Source: Gammaproteobacteria bacterium
GTDB taxonomy: Bacteria; Pseudomonadota; Gammaproteobacteria; JAABTG01
Assembly: GCA_030066245.1 (NCBI GenBank)
Contig: JASJBY010000077.1
Location: 1-19,127, forward strand
Length of the DNA: 19,127 bases
Reading direction: 5' to 3'
The notes under the pieces are model-generated. The model saw only the letters and a program-made list of their open reading frames with translations. It made no database searches and had not been told where the DNA came from. The number at the start of each line of letters is the position of its first letter. Position 1 is the stretch's first letter. Both the position numbers and the translations under genes were made by a program. This document shows, in pieces, positions 6,535 through 14,032 of the stretch.

Positions 6535-7389
6535 CTAGCCACGCCTGTTTGAGTTCAGGGCCCTGGCTTGCGTGTGCCTCCCGTACAGTGCCAGTACGGA
6601 TTTCACGTAACGTCGCGTCTCCGAGTGAGGAGGAATTCCGCCATAGCGTTTTACCGCTGATTCGCCGGCATTGTAGCCGGCAAGGGCCAGTTCCAGGTTG
6701 CCGTCGAAATGATCGAGGAGCCACTTCAAATAGGCCATGCCACCGTCGAGGTTCTCCAGTGGATGCATGATGTCCTTCACGCCGAATCGTGCGGCCGTGG
6801 CCGGTATGAGTTGCATCAGGCCCTGCGCGTTCTTCGGTGAGCGGGCCTCCGGGTCGAAGCTCGACTCGACCTCGATCAGGGCCAGCACGAGTTTCGGATC
6901 CAGGCCGAACTCCGGGGCGCGCTGGCGCACCGTCCGCGTGACCCAGCGGCGGGTCGCGGCCGCTTTGCTCTCGAGCACCTCCTCTCCGTTGGGTAGGATG
7001 CATCGGGCCGGCTCCTCCCGGTCAGCGTCACCGATCCAGGCCAGCATTCGCGTTGCGTGCACGTCACCCTGGGCAGCCGCCAGGCGGAACCATGCGGCTG
7101 CCTGCACGTCATCACGAGGCCGTCCGCGGCCGTTGGCGTACAGCCAGCCCAGTTCGTATTGCGCTTCGGCACTGCCCTGCCTGGCGGCGGCACAGAAAAG
7201 CCGAATGGCTCGCTCATAGTCGCGTATCACGCCTTCGGCGTGCACATAACGCAGTGCCCAGTCGACCTGAAGAGCCGGATCAGCGGACTCGATCAGAGCT
7301 GTGATGTCGGCGTCGTCGGCCTGCGCTGCCGTCCACGGGTTCAGGGCGTAGAAGACCGCAGCGGCAAGTACAGCAACGTATGCTCTCAT
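6535..7389 (-). CDS. Secreted lytic transglycosylase with Sel1-like repeats
   Basis: The 284-residue protein starts with a signal peptide (MRAYVAVLAAAVFYALNPWT, cleavage near AAQA-DD). Residues about 44-120 hold Sel1/TPR-like repeats (ERAIRLFCAAARQGSAEAQY, then ELGWLYANGRG, then AAAWFRLAAAQGD). Residues about 160-272 are a transglycosylase SLT domain: catalytic Glu175 in EVESSF, the GLMQLIPATAARFGV motif, NLDGGMAYL and ALAGYNAGESAV, ending in ETRRYVKSVLALY. Such enzymes cleave the MurNAc-GlcNAc bond of peptidoglycan to give 1,6-anhydro products; the Sel1 repeats probably bind a partner. A GTG at 7422 would add 11 residues before the signal peptide, so the ATG at 7389 is preferred although its ribosome site is weak. 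It stands alone, convergent with the upstream plus-strand gene. Confidence 0.9.
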   Translation of the reverse strand: MRAYVAVLAAAVFYALNPWTAAQADDADITALIESADPALQVDWALRYVHAEGVIRDYERAIRLFCAAARQGSAEAQYELGWLYANGRGRPRDDVQAAAWFRLAAAQGDVHATRMLAWIGDADREEPARCILPNGEEVLESKAAATRRWVTRTVRQRAPEFGLDPKLVLALIEVESSFDPEARSPKNAQGLMQLIPATAARFGVKDIMHPLENLDGGMAYLKWLLDHFDGNLELALAGYNAGESAVKRYGGIPPHSETRRYVKSVLALYGRHTQARALNSNRRG

Positions 7390-7666
7390 TGCTCTACTGG
7401 TCGCGGACTGATTTCCACTCACCGACTTGCCACCATCTGCGTCTCGGTATTGATGAATCAGGCAATAACCGAGCCCAAACGCAAAACTCTCCGTTTCTCA
7501 TGGACTTGGAGAGCAAGCGCGGCCTCGCGGCGCGGAAACTGCAAGGCTTTCCGACAGGTGCGGCAGGGGTTGCCGGCTGCCGCCGGGTTGGTTGGGCTCA
7601 GCGGGTGCCAGCGTCAGTCAACGGCTAGTTACGGTCGCGGCTGGAAGTGACGGTGGAGGGAGACGG
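7390..7666. other. Spacer upstream of the transglycosylase gene
   Basis: The 277 bases separate the c-di-GMP gene's stop from the transglycosylase start, both on the minus strand. Just after the stop of the GGDEF-EAL gene there is no strong terminator; the best hairpin is a short CCGGC/GCCGG pair near 7575-7588. The promoter of the transglycosylase gene should lie around 7430-7480, which is A/T-richer, but I cannot assign boxes. Confidence 0.35.
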
Positions 7667-9928
7667 TCAGGCGCCGTTCAGTGCAACGGATGTGGGCGCC
7701 AGGTAGTTGGCTTCGAAAACCTGCTGGGGCACCGGAGGGCTGAACAGAGAGCCCTGGTAGCCGCTGCAGCCGATGCGTGTCAGGTATCCGTACTGGGCCT
7801 CGGTCTCGACACCCTCTGCGACGGTCGCGAGGTTTAACCTGGAAGCCAGGGTTACTATAGTCTCTACCAAAGCCGCATCTCCTTCGTCGTCGAGGACATC
7901 GCGCACGAAGGAGCGATCTATCTTGAGCTGATTGACCGGCAGACGCTTCAGGTAAGCCAGAGAAGAATAGCCGGTGCCGAAATCATCTATGGAGAAACGC
8001 ACGCCCATGCCCCGGAGTGCGAGAATTTTCTCCAGGGCCGACTCGGTGCTGTCCAGCAACACGCCTTCCGTCATCTCGAGACACAGGTTCGTCGCCCCCA
8101 CGCCTGTGGCAACCAGGGCGTCCTCGATCAGACCCACGAAGTCGCTCTGGCGGAACTGCTGAGGACTGATATTGACGGCGATGCGGAAATCGGGCGCAAC
8201 CCGACCGGCAGACATCCAGGTTTGCAATGTGGTCAATGCATCCTCCAGAACCCACCGGCCCAGCTGGAGTATCAGTCCGCTGTCCTCCGCAAGCGGAATG
8301 AAGGCATCGGGCATGATCAGCCCGTTCGCCGGGTGCTGCCAGCGAACCAGCGTCTCCGTGCCTACCAGGGAGCGTTGGCCGTCGAATATGGGCTGGAAGT
8401 AAGAGACGAGCTCACAGCGTTCAATGGCCTGCCGCAGATCACCCAGCAGCCGCATCCGTTCCTCAGCGCTCCTCTGCATGCTCGGCAGGAAGAACCGCAG
8501 GGTATTGCAGCCGGCCTCCTTTGCCCGATACATGGCGGTATCGGCCTGCTGGAGAATGTCCTCGGCCTCGTTGTCGCCGCTGGGAAACAGCGATATGCCG
8601 ATGCTTGGCGACACATGCAGTCTGTAGGGCGGGATGGCGAAAGGCTGAGCGAAACTCAGCTGTACCTGCTGAGCCACCGCCTGGGCACGATTGATGGCGT
8701 CGTTGGTTTCGTCGGAAAGCTCGGGTAGAAGGACAACGAACTCGTCACCACCCAGGCGTCCCACGGTGTCTTCTTCGCTGAGGCATGCCTGCAGGCGCGC
8801 TGCCACTTCCTTCAGCAGACCGTCTCCGACAGCGTGACCAAGGGAATCGTTGATGTTCTTGAAGTTGTCCAGGTCCAGGAACAGGACCGCCCCCCGGTGC
8901 CCGTGAATCTTTCCTCTTGCCAGGGCCTTCTCCAGCTGCTCCAGAAAGGAGCGCCGGTTGGGAAGATCCGTCAAGCTGTCGTAGGTGGCCTGGTACTCGA
9001 TGAGCTCCGCCGCTCTGCGCTGTGCGGTGACATCGGTGCACATCAGCGTGTAGCCATGCACCTTACCCTGGTCGCCAACGATAATGGATAGACGCGCCTC
9101 GATGTCCCGAGTCTGATTGTCCACTTCCAGCTGAAGGTCGAAGTTGCGCTCGGTTATGGTCGTGCCCAGGGATTCCTGGGTCCGCGCCGTCAGCACGGGT
9201 GCATGCAGACTCGGGTGGAGTTCGTGCAGCGGAAGCCCTGGAGCAGCTTTCACGGGGAGACCGAATAACTTTGCCGCGGTGTAATTGAAGTAACGGATGA
9301 TCCAAGCGTTATTGGTGGCTACGATAGCCACGTTCTCCGAAGAGCTGAGTATGCCGTCCAGGTACCGGCGCTGCCGGTCCAGGTTCTTGTGGGCATCGTT
9401 GACGGCGACTACAGCACGGTTGATGCCTCTGATCGAATAGCGATTGATCGCTGCGAGGACCACCCAGGCCAGCACGAGTAAGAGCGAACCGATTATCGCT
9501 GCGGAATAGACCATGGGCAGCAGGGTTGTCTCCAGGGTGACGAAGCCGACGATACCGTCGTCTCCCAGAATGGCCGATGTGGAGACATGCGGGTATGCGA
9601 AGTCCTCGTGGACCAGCTCGAGGAGCGAATTCTTGTTCTTGTCCTGAATGGTGATGTTGACAGTCAAGTTTCTGGGGCGAAAGCCATCAACGATATGCTC
9701 CAGTCTGGCGACCTGCAGATCCCAGGAATCCGGGTACAGGTAGGCTTCCTTGGATATGGTGTGGGCAATCAGCTCACCGGCCGCGCGGAGCTGGTCGGAC
9801 TTGTGCTGGTGGGAGATGATCCAGAAGCCCAGGAGGGGCAATGTGGCAATCAGTACGGCAAGCGCGACGCTCAGTCTCCTGAGCGCCCCCGGGATAGAAG
9901 CGAGTACTCGAGCGTCCTTACCTGTCAC
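7667..9928 (-). CDS. Membrane PAS-GGDEF-EAL cyclic-di-GMP signalling protein
   Basis: The protein has 753 residues. Two membrane helices (about 20-39 and 138-161) enclose a periplasmic sensor loop of about 98 residues. A PAS domain follows (about 190-310), then GGDEF (about 311-480) and EAL (about 495-740). The diguanylate cyclase signature is intact (RLGGDEFVVLL, GGDEF at 393-397), but the inhibitory-site RxxD is SEED at 384-387, so product inhibition is probably lost. The EAL motif reads ETL (525-527). The other phosphodiesterase residues are present: Asn in NISPQQF, Glu in CLEMTEG, the Asp pair in IDDFGTGYSSL, Lys in LKIDRSF, Glu in AEGVETE and Gln in YQG. Both activities are therefore plausible. 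Its ATG overlaps the stop of the upstream binding-protein gene (ATGA), implying coupled translation and probably a shared signal input. Confidence 0.94.
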   Translation of the reverse strand: MTGKDARVLASIPGALRRLSVALAVLIATLPLLGFWIISHQHKSDQLRAAGELIAHTISKEAYLYPDSWDLQVARLEHIVDGFRPRNLTVNITIQDKNKNSLLELVHEDFAYPHVSTSAILGDDGIVGFVTLETTLLPMVYSAAIIGSLLLVLAWVVLAAINRYSIRGINRAVVAVNDAHKNLDRQRRYLDGILSSSENVAIVATNNAWIIRYFNYTAAKLFGLPVKAAPGLPLHELHPSLHAPVLTARTQESLGTTITERNFDLQLEVDNQTRDIEARLSIIVGDQGKVHGYTLMCTDVTAQRRAAELIEYQATYDSLTDLPNRRSFLEQLEKALARGKIHGHRGAVLFLDLDNFKNINDSLGHAVGDGLLKEVAARLQACLSEEDTVGRLGGDEFVVLLPELSDETNDAINRAQAVAQQVQLSFAQPFAIPPYRLHVSPSIGISLFPSGDNEAEDILQQADTAMYRAKEAGCNTLRFFLPSMQRSAEERMRLLGDLRQAIERCELVSYFQPIFDGQRSLVGTETLVRWQHPANGLIMPDAFIPLAEDSGLILQLGRWVLEDALTTLQTWMSAGRVAPDFRIAVNISPQQFRQSDFVGLIEDALVATGVGATNLCLEMTEGVLLDSTESALEKILALRGMGVRFSIDDFGTGYSSLAYLKRLPVNQLKIDRSFVRDVLDDEGDAALVETIVTLASRLNLATVAEGVETEAQYGYLTRIGCSGYQGSLFSPPVPQQVFEANYLAPTSVALNGA

Positions 9929-10749
9929 GAGCGCTGCGACCTCACCGCCACATGCCCTGTGTTCTCGAGTATGTGGCGACCTCTATCGGAGCGGACGAAT
10001 TCGAGGAAGTCGCGCTCGGTGTCGTTCAGCGCGCCATCATGAACCATGAAGAGTTTCTTCACGAGCGGATAGCTGCCGTCTCGTATGCTCTCCCTGCTGG
10101 GCATAACGCCGTTCAGGCTGAGTATCTGCACGGGCCGCCGTTCGCTCATGATCAGGGCGAGCGTCGACGTGGTAATCGTGTTCTCGGTGCTCTCCAGCAT
10201 GTCTACGGTTGACTGGTCTGTCATCCCCACGGGAACACCCTTGCGGTCATACGCCAGTGCCATGGCAGGGGAGAGCTCGGGCATGATTTGTTGCAGCAGC
10301 ACGGTGTCGGAGTCCGTCTTTGGCCGCAGTATGGGTTTGAGCTTGTGGCCGAGCTTCTCTCCGCGGTAAATGGCCAACAGCATTGCCGTATCGACATCCT
10401 TCACCGGGTGCCCTGGTGTCGTTGCGAAGACCAGGGCCGTATTGGCGTAGTGGATCGCCGTGAGGCCGAGACTTGTTTCCTTGTCGGTCAACGGCCGCGC
10501 GACCAGGCCGATGTCCACGCGTCCGGTAGCGGCGCCTCGGACACCGCCCCGGCTGCCGATGCTGGGGAGCACTTTGATCTGACCGCTGGGGTGGTCCTGC
10601 TGGAAGGCCTTGGCGAGGATCCGGAAGGTCTCCAGGTCGGCGCCCGCACCACCGACCACGACCGTATCGGTCGCGTCGGCTGCAGTCACGCTCCATAAGA
10701 AGAGGAACAAGGCGGGAAGGAAGGCTCGCCGGCTCATCCTCGCATCCAT
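9925..10749 (-). CDS. PstS-like periplasmic substrate-binding protein
   Basis: The 274-residue protein has an N-terminal signal peptide (basic MDARMSRR, hydrophobic FLPALFLFLWSVTAADA). The mature part follows the PBP-like (phosphate-type) binding fold: VVVGGAGADLETF near the start, the SIGSRGGVRGAATGRVDIGL anion-loop region at 63-82, LVARPLTDKE, and a C-terminal segment (YPLVKKLFMVHDG) typical of PstS-like proteins. No ABC permease or ATPase genes follow. Instead the gene ends in a 4-base ATGA overlap with the PAS-GGDEF-EAL gene, so it more likely serves as a periplasmic ligand sensor for that protein than as a transporter part. The ligand (phosphate or another oxyanion) cannot be read from the sequence. 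The start at 10749 has only a weak ribosome site; Met5 at 10737 is an alternative. Confidence 0.87.
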   Translation of the reverse strand: MDARMSRRAFLPALFLFLWSVTAADATDTVVVGGAGADLETFRILAKAFQQDHPSGQIKVLPSIGSRGGVRGAATGRVDIGLVARPLTDKETSLGLTAIHYANTALVFATTPGHPVKDVDTAMLLAIYRGEKLGHKLKPILRPKTDSDTVLLQQIMPELSPAMALAYDRKGVPVGMTDQSTVDMLESTENTITTSTLALIMSERRPVQILSLNGVMPSRESIRDGSYPLVKKLFMVHDGALNDTERDFLEFVRSDRGRHILENTGHVAVRSQRS

Positions 10750-10940
10750 TTCGGCGTGTTCCGCAACATCCTGTTCTATTGACGTTATCCCGCTGCTCGG
10801 TTGCCCGCGGAGGCCGACGAATTAGCGACCTTCAGCCGGGCGGACACCAGCGCTTCACGCTGTATGGCGATGGCCAGAGTCGACTTGCTGGCGGAGCTGG
10901 TATAGCGAACTCACCCGATCCTTAGCCAAGCGGAGGGCGA

Positions 10941-10960
10941 AATCAAGTCACAGCTTGATT
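10941..10960. promoter_or_regulatory. Operator-like palindrome upstream of the binding-protein/c-di-GMP operon
   Basis: AATCAAG-TCACAG-CTTGATT is a perfect 7-bp inverted repeat with a 6-base spacer, about 190 bases before the start of the binding-protein gene. It has the size and A/T-rich arms of a dimeric regulator site. It does not match a PHO box well. No regulator is encoded nearby. Confidence 0.3.
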
Positions 10961-11177
10961 CGATGTCGGCGCGACAGTCTGCAGGCCGCGGCAATGAAGC
11001 GGGACCGGCGCTCGGGAGCGGAAGGTCCGGGCAGTCCGGGCTCGGCGTCCTCCGTGCGCGCGTAGGACGTGGTCGGCTCGGACTGGACGGTTAACCGAGA
11101 AGATGGATTAAGACCGCTTCGGCGCTTCGGAAGGGTTCGACCCAGGACTTGCGCCGGCGCGGGATGAAAGGCTCGCC

Positions 11178-11205
11178 GTCAGACCCCGTGAGGAAGGGGC
11201 CTGAC
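11178..11205 (-). terminator. Terminator-like hairpin after the SmpA-like lipoprotein gene
   Basis: On the minus strand GTCAGGCCCC pairs with GGGGTCTGAC, giving a 10-bp stem with one G-U pair and an 8-base loop, starting 13 bases past the stop codon. No T-run follows directly. The GGGGTCAG...CTGACCCC style also resembles dispersed proteobacterial repeats, so a repeat element is an alternative reading. Confidence 0.5.
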
Positions 11206-11218
11206 CCCGGTATTCGAG

Positions 11219-11659
11219 CTACCACTCCGCGGTGGTTTCCCGCGGCTTCAGTTTGTCCTCTCCCTTCAGCGCCTTCACCTCTTCCACGTTGTCCTCGGCA
11301 TCGTAGAAGACCTCCACCTGCACCTCGCTGCCGTCGGCGACGGCCTCGATGGGTGTGCCCACCACTTCCCACAGGCCGAGGGTGAAGACGTCCGCGGCGG
11401 CGTGCAGCGCAGCGCGGCCGACCTTGGCGCCGTCGCTGTAGCCCTGCACGAAGTTGAACACGTCGACCCGTTGGCCGTCCCTGGTCTCCGTGGAGACGGG
11501 CTGACCCAGCTCGGCCAGCACTTTGCCGCGGTAGGTGCCTTCCTGGAGCACGCTCACATCTCGCTTGTCGGGCTGGTTCGCGGCCATGTAGACGGCGCAG
11601 CCGGAGAACGCAGGCAGTGCGCTGAGCATGATGGCGAAAGCTAGATTTCTCATCTTCAT
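11219..11659 (-). CDS. Small SmpA/OmlA-like lipoprotein
   Basis: The ATG at 11659 has a strong ribosome site (GGAGGACAGGG just before it), giving 146 residues. The signal MKMRNLAFAIMLSALPAFSG is followed by the lipidation Cys21 (lipobox FSGC), so the protein should be anchored to the outer membrane or the periplasmic face. Residues about 30-120 resemble the SmpA/OmlA (BamE-like) fold: SVLQEGTYRGKVLAELGQPV, then VDVFNFVQGY, a helical Ala-rich middle (ALHAAADVFTLGLWEVVGTP), then VQVEVFYDAEDNVEEVKAL. Proteins of this fold are often small outer-membrane-linked lipoproteins; this one is not BamE itself, since the middle insert is unlike BamE. It is followed by a hairpin and sits 187 bases downstream of the DUF5658-like gene, probably as an independent unit. 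Confidence 0.78.
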   Translation of the reverse strand: MKMRNLAFAIMLSALPAFSGCAVYMAANQPDKRDVSVLQEGTYRGKVLAELGQPVSTETRDGQRVDVFNFVQGYSDGAKVGRAALHAAADVFTLGLWEVVGTPIEAVADGSEVQVEVFYDAEDNVEEVKALKGEDKLKPRETTAEW

Positions 11660-11846
11660 CCCTGTCCTCCAATCCATGCCTTTGCTGGAAGTGGCGTCGC
11701 AACAGTATTTCGGCCACGAGGCTGGGGACCTGTAGGGGGCGGCAAGGGCTCAGGGCGGTCCGTTACCGGTCGGATGGCCCGCGAAGGCTGGTCTGGAGGC
11801 TTGCGGCGTGTCCTCGACGCCAGACGGGTCGGCTTACCCGGGGCGG

Positions 11847-12242
11847 TCAGAGATGGTAGAAGTGGTAGGCGGCCAGCAGGACGTAGGCGAAGGAGACGAA
11901 GACATAGAGGGACTGGGTCCAACCGCGGATGTAGGGCACCAGAACCAGCACCAGTAACAGCCAGACGCCTTTGAAGACCAACAGCCCTGTGATGCCGTGG
12001 GCCTCCAGCAGACGCGCGACAATGGGGTTCAGCTCCACGGCGCCGTTGGCCAGGGCATGCTTGGAGGCCAGCACGTCGGTGACGTTGGTGGCCACCAGCA
12101 GGAACCACAGCAGGTAGTTGATCCGGAGGCGGGACCAGTATCGTGGCCCGGCGGCGTCACGCGGCCGCTCCACTGACCGTGCCGCTTCGTCAAAAGGCAG
12201 GGAGGTGGCGGGGCGGCCTGGATCCGTTGGGCGTATAATCAT
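11847..12242 (-). CDS. DUF5658-like small integral membrane protein
   Basis: The 131-residue protein has a polar N-terminus (about 1-38) and three membrane helices: about 42-58 (NYLLWFLLVATNVTDVLAS), 82-103 (GITGLLVFKGVWLLLVLVLV) and 110-128. The pattern TDVLASKHALANGAVELNP is the hallmark of DUF5658-type proteins, where an Asp in the first helix precedes a conserved G-x-x-E-x-NP motif, followed by a Lys at the start of helix 2. The function of the family is unknown. The ATG at 12242 has no good ribosome site; a later start would delete the polar N-terminus only. The next plus-strand gene starts 69 bases away, divergently. Confidence 0.75.
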   Translation of the reverse strand: MIIRPTDPGRPATSLPFDEAARSVERPRDAAGPRYWSRLRINYLLWFLLVATNVTDVLASKHALANGAVELNPIVARLLEAHGITGLLVFKGVWLLLVLVLVPYIRGWTQSLYVFVSFAYVLLAAYHFYHL

Positions 12243-12310
12243 TGGCGGGCCTGCTTACTCGACCTTTCGCCGCTTAACCGGGCTGCGGCGCCACGTGAAA
12301 GGGTGAATTT

Positions 12311-12493
12311 GTGCTTCGGCATTTGCGACAGCATAAAGGGCTGAGTCTTTTGAAGACAATGCTCCTGGTGGCGGTCCTGGGCCTGCTGGCCACATGGGCG
12401 GCATCTCTATGGGTGCAGCACTCGAAGATCCCAACGCCTGGCGGGTCGACGGAGACTGCCCCGCAAGCCGAAGTCGGCGCTGCATCCGAATAG
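12311..12493 (+). CDS. Small single-pass membrane protein, frame closed by an amber codon
   Basis: A GTG start (AAAGGG about eight bases upstream) opens a 60-codon frame. The basic N-terminus (MLRHLRQHKGLSLLK) is followed by one hydrophobic helix at about 17-35 (MLLVAVLGLLATWAASLWV) and a Pro/Ala/Glu-rich tail to a TAG at 12491-12493. It is probably an inner-membrane anchor. The same frame continues open after this TAG for 61 further codons with coding-type periodicity (see the next entry), so the intact gene may be about 122 codons long. I do not recognise a family. It is divergent from the DUF5658-like gene, and its end faces the DUF58 gene. Confidence 0.5.
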   Translation: MLRHLRQHKGLSLLKTMLLVAVLGLLATWAASLWVQHSKIPTPGGSTETAPQAEVGAASE

Positions 12494-12679
12494 TCCGATC
12501 TCTCCTGCGCCAACCTGCTCTGCTCCGAGTGCGCCTCACACCGCGCGCGGGATGCCCGGATGGACGCTATGCAAGAGCTCTGCCGGTACCAGGAACTGTT
12601 GTCGAAACAGGTGCTTGGCGCTTCTAAGGGATGCGCGGGCAGGGGTGGTGTAAGGTTCTCCGACAGTGCGCGGTGGTAG
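12494..12679 (+). pseudogene. In-frame continuation beyond the amber stop (cysteine-rich)
   Basis: Directly after the TAG at 12491-12493 the same frame runs to a TAG at 12677-12679. It encodes SDLSCANLLCSECASHRARD, then ARMDAMQELCRYQELLSKQV. Over the first 45 codons I count G or C at about 78 percent of third, 62 percent of first and 47 percent of second positions, the order expected for real coding sequence in a high-GC genome. Four cysteines fall within the first 30 residues. The simplest reading is that one CAG-to-TAG change broke a single gene; readthrough, a separate gene starting at the internal ATG 12560, or a sequencing error are alternatives. Confidence 0.42.
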
Positions 12680-12736
12680 GGCTGAGCGCTGGTAGCGGAG
12701 AGCGGCCGGTGTCTCTCGCGGCGCCGGTGGGTCGGA

Positions 12737-14032
12737 TCACACCCGCCGTCTGGCGCGCAAGGTCTCGTAGTGGTGGAGCACGGCTCTATCCAGCTCGGCG
12801 GGGCGGGCCAGGATCACCTGGGCGCCGAGGCGCTGCAGCTTGAGGCTGGTGCGGCGCATGGCCTGGTTCATCTCCAGGGCCGCCAGGGTCTCGTAGGGGG
12901 CGAGCCAGTTGGTCGCGGGGCGGCTTTCCAGGGCCAGGACCGCCTCGTCCAGCAGGCCCGCGATGAGGGGGAAATGTTTGGGTCGGAGCAGGCGCGTGCC
13001 CTTGATGAGCTGCTCGGCCGCTTCGCCTTCTTCCACGTCCGTGAGCAGCACCACCAGGCTGCGCTGGCGCGCCAGGGCGCGGACTCGCATGAGGGCTGGC
13101 AGCGGGTTGGATTCACGCTGCAGGGAACGCATGCGTTCCAGGGCCTTGCGGATCTGCCGCAGCCCGCCCGGGCCGCGCTGCTGGCCGAGCACATCCACGG
13201 GCCTGTCGGCGAACACCACGAGGCCGACACGGTCGCCGCGCAGGATGGCCCGCTCGGCGAGCCTTGCCGCCACGTTGGCGTGGTGATGCAGGCGGGTGAG
13301 CTCAGCGGCCTGCAGGCTGCTGGTGCGCCCGGCGTCCACCGCCAGTATGAGCTCCATGTGCTCTTCCTGTGAGAATACCCGCACGGTCTGGCGGTCGCGG
13401 CGGGCGGTGGCCTTCCAGTCGATGGCGCGCAAGGGATCCCCGGGATGGTAGTCGCGCAGCCCGAGCAGCTCGGTGCCCGTGCCGGAGAGGGGTCTGGCCA
13501 GGTCTCCCTGCAGGCTGGTGCCGCCGCCCCGCTCCTTGTCATGGAGGTGGTCCGGAACCACCTCCACCTCGATGGGCAGGGTCAGCCGGCTGGGCCACCA
13601 GGCGAGCCCGAAACGGCCGAGTCGCCGGGTGTAAATCCAGGACCAGCTCAGCTTCCCCAGCTCCCGGGGAGTGAAGGCAACGGGCTGGCGGTGCTCGCCG
13701 CCGGGCGGGGCGAGCCAGCTCAACGGGTCGCGGGAGCCATCCAGGGCATCGGGGAAGTCGTCCACGGACTCCAGGCGAAGGGGCTGGGAGCCCGGATTGG
13801 CCAGCACCATCTCGCCCTGCAGGGGCTGGCCCAGATAGCCCCTTGCCGGCAGGCGGCGCTCCAGCGCCGGGGGTTTGCGGCGCATCTCCAGGCCCTCCAG
13901 GAGGAGGGCCAGCAGGAACGCGGCCAGGGGCATCTGCCAGAGATCGGCATCCGCCCGGTCTGACCACTGGGTGAGCACGCCGAGCACGGTGACGACGCCG
14001 GCGATGGCGTAGCTGCGGCCGGAGAGATTCAC
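12737..14032 (-). CDS. DUF58 (vWA-like) protein of the MoxR operon
   Basis: The 431-residue protein is the last gene of the operon. Two hydrophobic segments at about 8-21 and 32-46 anchor it, as in most DUF58 proteins. The DUF58 signature is clear at about 184-224: GTGTELLGLRDYHPGDPLRA, then IDWKATARR, then VRVFSQEE. A von Willebrand A-like fold follows, from LILAVDAGRTSS (about 228-239) through RGDRVGLVVFAD and RSLVVLLTDVEE. The MIDAS Asp is present, but the usual DxSxS is DAGRTS, a common variation in this family. DUF58 proteins are found with MoxR ATPases and are thought to be their substrate or metal-linked adaptor. The ATG overlaps the moxR stop (ATGA), implying coupled translation. No clear terminator follows. 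Confidence 0.92.
   Translation of the reverse strand: MNLSGRSYAIAGVVTVLGVLTQWSDRADADLWQMPLAAFLLALLLEGLEMRRKPPALERRLPARGYLGQPLQGEMVLANPGSQPLRLESVDDFPDALDGSRDPLSWLAPPGGEHRQPVAFTPRELGKLSWSWIYTRRLGRFGLAWWPSRLTLPIEVEVVPDHLHDKERGGGTSLQGDLARPLSGTGTELLGLRDYHPGDPLRAIDWKATARRDRQTVRVFSQEEHMELILAVDAGRTSSLQAAELTRLHHHANVAARLAERAILRGDRVGLVVFADRPVDVLGQQRGPGGLRQIRKALERMRSLQRESNPLPALMRVRALARQRSLVVLLTDVEEGEAAEQLIKGTRLLRPKHFPLIAGLLDEAVLALESRPATNWLAPYETLAALEMNQAMRRTSLKLQRLGAQVILARPAELDRAVLHHYETLRARRRV

Larger units (their letters stand above)
10750..11218. other. Intergenic region with palindromes, upstream of the binding-protein gene
   Basis: The 469 bases carry no supported gene. They contain the operator-like palindrome at 10941-10960, a 6-bp hairpin CGTCCT/AGGACG at 11046-11069, and the terminator-like hairpin at 11178-11205. 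The promoter for the binding-protein/c-di-GMP gene pair should be here on the minus strand. TTGGCT and TATACC near 10900-10930 have a 19-base spacing, which is too weak to call. Confidence 0.4.

Noticed and set aside
12234..12239. TATAAT on the plus strand as a -10 box for the small membrane gene
   Set aside because: No acceptable -35 hexamer lies 16-18 bases upstream (the region is GGGCGGCCTG), so it is not called as a promoter.
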